Source of the DNA: Algirhabdus cladophorae
GTDB lineage: Bacteria; Pseudomonadota; Alphaproteobacteria; Rhodobacterales; Rhodobacteraceae
Direction of reading: 5' to 3'
Length of the DNA stretch: 64,000 nt
Assembly (NCBI RefSeq): GCF_044772865.1
Contig: NZ_CP173029.1
Location: forward strand, 1,426,001-1,490,000
Shown here: positions 58,897 to 64,000 of the stretch, one piece after another
How the letters are laid out: each line of letters begins with the position of its first letter
Numbering within the stretch: the stretch's first letter is position 1
Made by a program: the position numbers and the translations under genes
The notes under the pieces: model-generated
Databases searched by the model: none
What the model saw: the letters and a program-made list of their open reading frames with translations, nothing else
Told to the model about the DNA's origin: nothing

Positions 58897-60159
58897 ATGA
58901 TGCAAGATCTTCCTGAACGCTATTTCAAACCCGTGTCCAAGCGGCGGGTGATCTATATTCCGGGTTACGATCCAATCCATCCGCGTCGCTACCGCGAGCT
59001 TTATCGTTCAGAAAGTGCGGATCAGGCCGCAATTAGTGGTTATGAGATCGGCCTCAAACCGAAAAAAAGCCAAGGCCCCTATGGCTGGCGGGTCAAAGCC
59101 ACGATTGATGGCCAAACCACACGTACGGATATGGATGTGTTGGTTTGGTCTGACATTGTACGCGACAGCATGGACCTGACGATCCCAGCGACCTACCTGC
59201 AATTGGCGCGCACAGCGTGGACTTATATCGCCTCGGGCACCCTGCGGCGGTTGATGTGGCTGCGCAAAGGGCCTGTGATTGCAGCCCTCTATCCGATTGG
59301 AATGCTGCTGTTGCAGCTTATTCTCGCGCTCTGGGTTGGCTCGCTGATCGGGCGCGGGTTCCATTACGGCGTGCAATGGGTGCTGCCGTTCTTGCCCAAT
59401 ATGATCACGGGGCTGATTGGCGTGGGCCTCTGTGCGGCGTTCGCGATCTATGCATTACGCTGGTTCAAGGCCAACGATGGCAAGTTTTTCGCGTATTACC
59501 TGATGCATGATTATGCCTATTCCGCCAAAACCAACGGGGCCAATGCCCCGGAATTAGAAGAACGTATGGCGCAGTTCGGTGATTTTATCGCAGCGGCCCT
59601 CGAGGAAGATGTGGATGAGGTTCTGGTCATTGGCCACTCGTCCGGGGCGCATTTGGGCGTCAGCATTCTGGCAGATCTGATCCGTGATGCTTGTGTGCCT
59701 GCGAATGGGCCGGTTCTGTCGTTTCTGACTTTGGGCCAAGTGGTACCAATGGTGTCGTTCCTGCCCGAGGCCCACCGGTTGCGGGCGGATCTGGCCTATC
59801 TGTGCAATCGGCCCGAATTGGTTTGGGTGGATGTCACAGCGCCGGGCGATGGCTGCGCCTTTGCGCTCTGCGATCCAGTAGCAGTGTCTGGAGTTGCCCC
59901 AGAAGGGGGCAAACGTTGGCCGTTGGTGTTTTCTGCGGCCTTTACACAGACCCTGTCGCCCAAGCGTTGGAAAGAATTGCGTTGGCGATTTTTCCGTCTG
60001 CATTTCCAGTATCTGTGCGCCTTTGATGTGCCTGCGGATTATGATTATTTCCAGATCACTGGTGGGGCTCTCAGCCTAGGGGCGCGCTACAAAGATCGCG
60101 CGCCATCGGCCTCGCGCATTGATGTGCCAGCGTCCAAATACACGTCCACGGCGCCATGA
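58897..60159 (+). CDS. Alpha/beta-hydrolase-like membrane protein coupled to P450
   Basis: This 420-residue protein starts with YFKPVSKRRVIYIPGYDPIHP, a strand-loop resembling an alpha/beta-hydrolase entry. Two transmembrane helices follow at about residues 128-152 and 165-188 (GPVIAALYPIGMLLLQLILA, MITGLIGVGLCAAFAIYAL). A GHSSG nucleophile elbow has Ser248 in VLVIGHSSGAHLGVSIL. No clear acid or His can be fixed by eye. The protein belongs to a roseobacter group usually left hypothetical. It overlaps the P450 gene by four bases, which suggests a shared pathway on a lipid or similar substrate. Confidence 0.7.
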   Translation: MMQDLPERYFKPVSKRRVIYIPGYDPIHPRRYRELYRSESADQAAISGYEIGLKPKKSQGPYGWRVKATIDGQTTRTDMDVLVWSDIVRDSMDLTIPATYLQLARTAWTYIASGTLRRLMWLRKGPVIAALYPIGMLLLQLILALWVGSLIGRGFHYGVQWVLPFLPNMITGLIGVGLCAAFAIYALRWFKANDGKFFAYYLMHDYAYSAKTNGANAPELEERMAQFGDFIAAALEEDVDEVLVIGHSSGAHLGVSILADLIRDACVPANGPVLSFLTLGQVVPMVSFLPEAHRLRADLAYLCNRPELVWVDVTAPGDGCAFALCDPVAVSGVAPEGGKRWPLVFSAAFTQTLSPKRWKELRWRFFRLHFQYLCAFDVPADYDYFQITGGALSLGARYKDRAPSASRIDVPASKYTSTAP

Positions 60160-61508
60160 CCGTCTTGCCTCCCAAACCGCCATCGCGGCCAGATCGTGTG
60201 TCGTTATGGCGGTATATGAAGCTGTTTGGGCAGGACATTTTATCGGCCCAGCCAGCCCGGCTGTATCGGGCGTGGATGGCCGAGTTCAAGACACCGTTTT
60301 TTCGCAGCTATATGGTCAATGATCCGGCGCTGCTCAAGCGGGTGCTGAAAGAACGCCCTGATGATTTTCCCAAGTCAGACCGGATCAGCGAAGGCCTGCG
60401 TCCCTTGCTGGGCAACAGCGTATTCTTGACCAATGGCGAGACTTGGAAACGCCAACGGCGCATAATTGATCCCGCGTTTGAAGGCGGGCGGCTGCGCGAC
60501 ACATATCCCGCGATGTGGGCTGCAGGGCAGGCGGCGGTTGCGCGGTTGAGCGGCAAAGCGGGCGAGGTCGAGATCGAAGAGGTCACCAGTCACGCCGCTG
60601 CGGACATCATCTTTCAGACCTTGTTCTCAATCCCGATCGAAGATGAGATCGCGGCAGAGGTCTTTACCCAGTTTCGCGCCTACCAACGCACCCAGCCCAT
60701 TCTAAATCTAGCGGCCTTTGTGCCGTTGCCGCGCTGGATGCCGCGCTTTTTCAAACGCGATACGAAGGACACTGCGGCCAATATTCGCGGGCTTATTACC
60801 CGCCTGACCGAGGCACGCATGGCCCAGATCACCGCAGGCTGCGCGCCGGATGATCTGGCGACCAAGATTATGACCACTGTGGACCCGGTCACAGGCACGC
60901 CCTTCACCACTGATGAAATGGTCGACCAAGTGGCGATCTTCTTTTTGGCAGGGCATGAGACCAGTGCATCGGCCCTTGCTTGGGCATTGTATTTGCTGGC
61001 CCTCTATCCTGAATGGCAGGATACCCTGCATGCCGAGGCCCAAGTGCTGACGGACGATAACTTTGGCAAAATCAGCAAACTCAAAGCGACGCGTGATGTA
61101 TTTCGTGAGGCGCTGCGCCTTTATCCGCCTGTGCCGATGATGGTACGCGAAACCACATGTCCTGAGCAGATGCGCGATCGCACGGCCCCCAAAGGCAGCC
61201 AGATTGTCCTTAGCCCATGGCATTTACACCGCCATACGCGGCTATGGGACAATCCCGATGGGTTTGATCCAAAACGTTGGGAAACCGAGAACGGCAAACA
61301 CTGCGCCCGTGAGGCCTATATGCCTTTTTCAGCAGGCCCGCGCGTTTGTACTGGGGCTGGATTTGCGATGGTCGAGGGGGTTTTATTGCTTGCGCTGTTG
61401 GTCAAAGCCTTCCGGTTTGAAACCGTCTCCGGCAAAATACCACAGCCCGTGGCGCATCTGACCGTGCGGGCGGCAGATGGGATCTGGCTGAACGTGATCC
61501 CGCGCTAA
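60156..61508 (+). CDS. Cytochrome P450
   Basis: This 450-residue P450 has the I-helix AGHETSASALAWALY near residue 265, the ExxR motif EALRLYPPVP and the haem-binding loop FSAGPRVCTGAGFAMVEG with Cys398 as the iron ligand. Class and length resemble bacterial CYP of the fatty-acid or terpene hydroxylase type, but the substrate cannot be deduced. The start overlaps the preceding hydrolase-like gene (ATGA). No ferredoxin or ferredoxin reductase is adjacent. Confidence 0.94.
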   Translation: MTVLPPKPPSRPDRVSLWRYMKLFGQDILSAQPARLYRAWMAEFKTPFFRSYMVNDPALLKRVLKERPDDFPKSDRISEGLRPLLGNSVFLTNGETWKRQRRIIDPAFEGGRLRDTYPAMWAAGQAAVARLSGKAGEVEIEEVTSHAAADIIFQTLFSIPIEDEIAAEVFTQFRAYQRTQPILNLAAFVPLPRWMPRFFKRDTKDTAANIRGLITRLTEARMAQITAGCAPDDLATKIMTTVDPVTGTPFTTDEMVDQVAIFFLAGHETSASALAWALYLLALYPEWQDTLHAEAQVLTDDNFGKISKLKATRDVFREALRLYPPVPMMVRETTCPEQMRDRTAPKGSQIVLSPWHLHRHTRLWDNPDGFDPKRWETENGKHCAREAYMPFSAGPRVCTGAGFAMVEGVLLLALLVKAFRFETVSGKIPQPVAHLTVRAADGIWLNVIPR

Positions 61509-61516
61509 GTCCGGCC

Positions 61517-61750
61517 TTAGGCCGCGCGCAGGGCCTTGCTTTTGTAATGATCCAAAATGTAGAGGCGTATCGCCGAAGCCAAGCCGGTTTGGACACCCCT
61601 TTGGGCATCAATTTCGGCAGCAAGCTGATTGATGGCCTTGCCTTCGTGGGCGGCGATGTCTTTGAACGCCTCCCAAAACGGCGTCTCAAGCGAGACGCTG
61701 GTGCGGTGGCCTTTGAGGGTGAGGGATCGTTTAATGGGTCGCTGTGTCAT
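61517..61750 (-). CDS. Ribbon-helix-helix domain protein
   Basis: This 77-residue protein (RPIKRSLTLKGHRTSVSLETP, FWEAFKDIAAHEGKAINQLA) matches the ribbon-helix-helix family seen after fumC in Rhodobacterales. The fold is a DNA-binding dimer, probably a small regulator. The ATG at 61750 is chosen because the homology begins there; 61786 and 61927 are in-frame alternatives. It is the last of a sspB-fumC-DUF4169-RHH series on the minus strand. Confidence 0.8.
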   Translation of the reverse strand: MTQRPIKRSLTLKGHRTSVSLETPFWEAFKDIAAHEGKAINQLAAEIDAQRGVQTGLASAIRLYILDHYKSKALRAA

Positions 61751-61820
61751 AAATTGTGCGTATCCGGTTTTGCCCCCTTCAATCATGGGGAAAAATCGCC
61801 ACGTTGCATCACGGTTTTTA

Positions 61821-62000
61821 TCAGGGAGACTCGTCGCGTTTATGGGCGTCGATTTTGCGCAAAGCACGGTCGTTTTCCGTCTGCGTGCGCTGCTTTTCGG
61901 CCTTGGTCCGCCCAAAAGAAACGGCATTGGTATCGGCCCGCGCTTTTTTCAAAGCGCGGGTTTTGGCCTTGCGGGCCTTATTGAGATTAATCAGGCTCAC
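61821..62000 (-). CDS. DUF4169 family protein, 59 residues
   Basis: This short basic protein (MSLINLNKARKAKTRALKKA, then NAVSFGRTKAEKQRTQTEND) starts at GTG 62000, which overlaps the fumC stop (GTGA, four bases), and ends at TGA 61821-61823. It matches DUF4169, helical lysine-rich proteins of unknown role. It is easily missed because of its length. Confidence 0.75.
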   Translation of the reverse strand: MSLINLNKARKAKTRALKKARADTNAVSFGRTKAEKQRTQTENDRALRKIDAHKRDESP

Positions 62001-63397
62001 TTTGGACCGATCATTTGGTCCGGACGCACCACGCGGTCAAAGGTTTCGGCATCGACAAACCCAAGGGCAATTGCTTCGTCCTTGAGAGTGGTGCCATTCT
62101 TGTGGGCGGTCTTGGCGACAGTTGTGGCGTTGTCGTAGCCTATTTCTGGTGCAAGGGCTGTGACCAACATCAGGCTTTCGCGCATCAGCTTTTCAATACG
62201 GTCCTTGTTGGCCTCAATCCCCACAACGCAGTTGTCGGTAAAGGCCACAGCCGCATCGCCCAGCAATTGCATAGATTGCAGCACGTTATAGGCCATCATT
62301 GGTTTATAGACGTTCAACTCAAAATGGCCTTGGCTGCCTGCAAACCCCACAGCAGCGTCATTGCCGAACACATGGGCGCAAACCTGCGTCAGCGCCTCAC
62401 ACTGGGTCGGGTTCACTTTGCCCGGCATGATCGAGGATCCTGGCTCGTTTTCAGGCAACATCAGTTCGCCCAAACCACAGCGCGGACCAGATCCCAGCAG
62501 ACGAATGTCATTTGCGATTTTGAACAGGCTTGCAGCCACTGTTTTTAATGCACCGGACATCTCGACCATGGCGTCATGGGCAGCCAGTGCTTCGAATTTG
62601 TTTGGAGCGGTGACAAAAGGCAGACCAGTGATGTCGGCCATATTGGCCGCCACTTGTTCGCCCCAACCTTTGGGCGTGTTCAGACCTGTGCCCACGGCTG
62701 TGCCGCCTTGAGCCAGCTCGTAGATATGGGGCAGGGCGGCCTTGACCCGCTTGATCGCCATCGCAACCTGATGGGTATAGCCGGAAAATTCCTGGGCCAG
62801 TGTCAAAGGCGTCGCATCCATCGTGTGGGTCCGACCAATTTTGATGATGCCGTCAAACTCAGCTGTTTTGGCGGCGAGGGCCGCGTGCAGCTTTTCCAAT
62901 CCGGGGATCAGTACATCGCGCGCGGTCATCGCTGTTGAAATATGCATAGCCGTGGGGAAAGTGTCGTTTGAGGACTGCCCCATGTTGCAGTGATCATTGG
63001 GGTGAACCGGGGATTTCGATCCAATCTCACCGCCCAAAATTTCGATAGCGCGATTGGCGATGACTTCGTTGGCGTTCATGTTTGACTGTGTGCCGGATCC
63101 TGTTTGCCACACGACCAATGGAAAATTGTCATCCCATTTGCCTGCAACAACTTCGCTGGCGGCCTCGATGATGGCGCTGCCCAAATCATCTGGCAGTTTG
63201 CCGTTGGCGTGGTTGGCCATAGCGCATGCCTGCTTGATCACACCCAAAGCGCGAACAAGAGCCACGGGCTGCTTTTCCCATCCGATTGGGAAGTTCATCA
63301 AAGACCGTTGGGTCTGCGCACCCCAATATTTATCGCTGGGCACTTCAAGTGGGCCAAAGCTGTCGGTTTCGGTGCGGGTGGATTGTTGCGCTGCCAT
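61997..63397 (-). CDS. fumC: Fumarate hydratase class II
   Basis: This 466-residue tetrameric, iron-free fumarase interconverts fumarate and malate. TETDSFGPLEVPSDKYWGAQ opens the protein; GSGTQSNMNANEVIANRA, HPNDHCNMGQSSNDTFPTAM and the signature GSSIMPGKVNPTQCE are intact. The ATG at 63397 has AGGAGG ten bases upstream; an in-frame start at 63457 would add 20 unrelated residues. DUF4169 overlaps its end by four bases. Confidence 0.97.
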   Translation of the reverse strand: MAAQQSTRTETDSFGPLEVPSDKYWGAQTQRSLMNFPIGWEKQPVALVRALGVIKQACAMANHANGKLPDDLGSAIIEAASEVVAGKWDDNFPLVVWQTGSGTQSNMNANEVIANRAIEILGGEIGSKSPVHPNDHCNMGQSSNDTFPTAMHISTAMTARDVLIPGLEKLHAALAAKTAEFDGIIKIGRTHTMDATPLTLAQEFSGYTHQVAMAIKRVKAALPHIYELAQGGTAVGTGLNTPKGWGEQVAANMADITGLPFVTAPNKFEALAAHDAMVEMSGALKTVAASLFKIANDIRLLGSGPRCGLGELMLPENEPGSSIMPGKVNPTQCEALTQVCAHVFGNDAAVGFAGSQGHFELNVYKPMMAYNVLQSMQLLGDAAVAFTDNCVVGIEANKDRIEKLMRESLMLVTALAPEIGYDNATTVAKTAHKNGTTLKDEAIALGFVDAETFDRVVRPDQMIGPK

Positions 63398-63480
63398 GAT
63401 CAAAAGGCCTCCTGTTGCCATGGACACTGAATTACCCATGGGCGCGACAGGACGCAACAGATGCGAGCGCTATCAGAGGC

Positions 63481-63981
63481 TTATTTGCGAAAACTATCCA
63501 ACGAAACCACATCAGCTTCGCCTGATTTTGGCGCAGGCTCCGGTGTGGTGTCGTCCTTTTGCGCAGCGGGTTCCATCTGCATAACGGGGGCAGGGGCCAC
63601 AGGTTGCCCGGGGCTGGCGTCTTCGTCCTCTTGGCTTTCAAAGCGCAGACCAAATTCCACAGAGGGATCCACAAAGGTTTTGATCGCATCATAGGGGATA
63701 TAAAGCGGCTCGGGGCTGTCGCCGAAATTCAGAGTTACAGCAAATCCTTCATCGGTCACTGTCAGATTGTCGAACCAATGCTGCATGACAACAGTCATTT
63801 CACCCGGATATCTGTCGGACAGCCAATCGGCAATTTCAACGTCAGGATGCAGTGTGTCAAAGGTGATAAAGAAGTGATGCTCGCCAGGCAAGCCATTGAT
63901 CCCAACATCTGTCAGCACCCGTTGGATCAGCCCGCGCATGGCACGGTGCATTAGATTACCGTAGTCAATCGTGTTTGACAT
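63481..63981 (-). CDS. sspB: ClpXP adaptor SspB
   Basis: This 166-residue protein is the alphaproteobacterial SspB, which tethers ssrA-tagged and other substrates to ClpXP. The N-terminal substrate-binding domain has IDYGNLMHRAMRGLIQRVL, HHFFITFDTLHPDVEI and LTVTDEGFAVTLNFG. A Pro/Glu-rich linker (residues 118-150) leads to the C-terminal ClpX-contact peptide VVSLDSFRK. The ATG at 63981 is preferred over a TTG at 63984. fumC starts 83 bases downstream on the same strand. Confidence 0.92.
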   Translation of the reverse strand: MSNTIDYGNLMHRAMRGLIQRVLTDVGINGLPGEHHFFITFDTLHPDVEIADWLSDRYPGEMTVVMQHWFDNLTVTDEGFAVTLNFGDSPEPLYIPYDAIKTFVDPSVEFGLRFESQEDEDASPGQPVAPAPVMQMEPAAQKDDTTPEPAPKSGEADVVSLDSFRK

Positions 63982-64000
63982 CAAGATACCCCTACCAGTT

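Overview
The window looks like chromosomal DNA of a Rhodobacterales bacterium of the Roseobacter group (Alphaproteobacteria). The reasons are the gene families and orders (sspB-fumC-DUF4169, bmt next to a corrinoid protein, a CckA-type hybrid kinase, an IscR without its usual cysteines, RNase E with a long insertion in its S1 region), a GAAC-N7-GAAC SOS box before recA, an Irr-type ICE box before the suf operon, and moderate GC. No phage, insertion sequence, integrase or CRISPR array is visible. Genes are dense and often overlap by 1-4 bases.

Layout. 1-376 is the start of a ureohydrolase on the minus strand. 518-10764 holds guaB, an RsmB-type rRNA methyltransferase, cckA, a sulfotransferase-like protein, recA, alaS and a DUF1330 protein. 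10833-14995 (minus) holds typA, an SMR pump, a YitT-type membrane protein and icd. 15175-18020 holds a small exported protein, a polytopic chemoreceptor, a short unknown protein and an alpha/beta hydrolase. 18087-27695 is one long iron-sulfur assembly operon (iscR, nifS-like, sufB, sufC, sufD, sufS). Five extra genes sit inside it: two methyltransferase-like, one small membrane and two YIP1 proteins. A tRNA-Arg follows.

27890-36955 lies between tRNA-Arg and tRNA-Asn and is the most accessory-like part: a form II (AYRGAGR) CO-dehydrogenase-like coxSLM set and, divergent from it, a 1718-residue RTX protein. 37118-46400 has two tRNAs, an MBL-fold hydrolase, an EnvZ-like kinase, purMN, rnd, a lipoprotein, sufE, and a minus-strand set (bmt-like homocysteine methyltransferase, corrinoid protein, small membrane protein, DUF1638) that resembles the split methionine synthase of roseobacters. 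46435-53832 has a short MprF-like protein, the F1-ATPase zeta inhibitor, purC-purS-purQ and a DctB/DctD-like pair whose regulator lacks the sigma-54 contact motif. 53844-64000 has a small kinase, a 490-base leader plus rne, a TusA-like protein, ccdA, a hydrolase-like membrane protein coupled to a cytochrome P450, a ribbon-helix-helix protein, DUF4169, fumC and sspB.

Themes: six purine genes (guaB, purM, purN, purC, purS, purQ) in three places; iron-sulfur assembly (suf operon plus remote sufE) probably under Irr and IscR; one-carbon/methionine metabolism; three sensor kinases. I did not find one clearly new multi-gene system. The best leads are the enlarged suf operon, the DctD variant without GAFTGA, the rne leader with competing stems, the RTX protein with an unfamiliar helical N-terminus, and the bmt-corrinoid-DUF1638 cluster.
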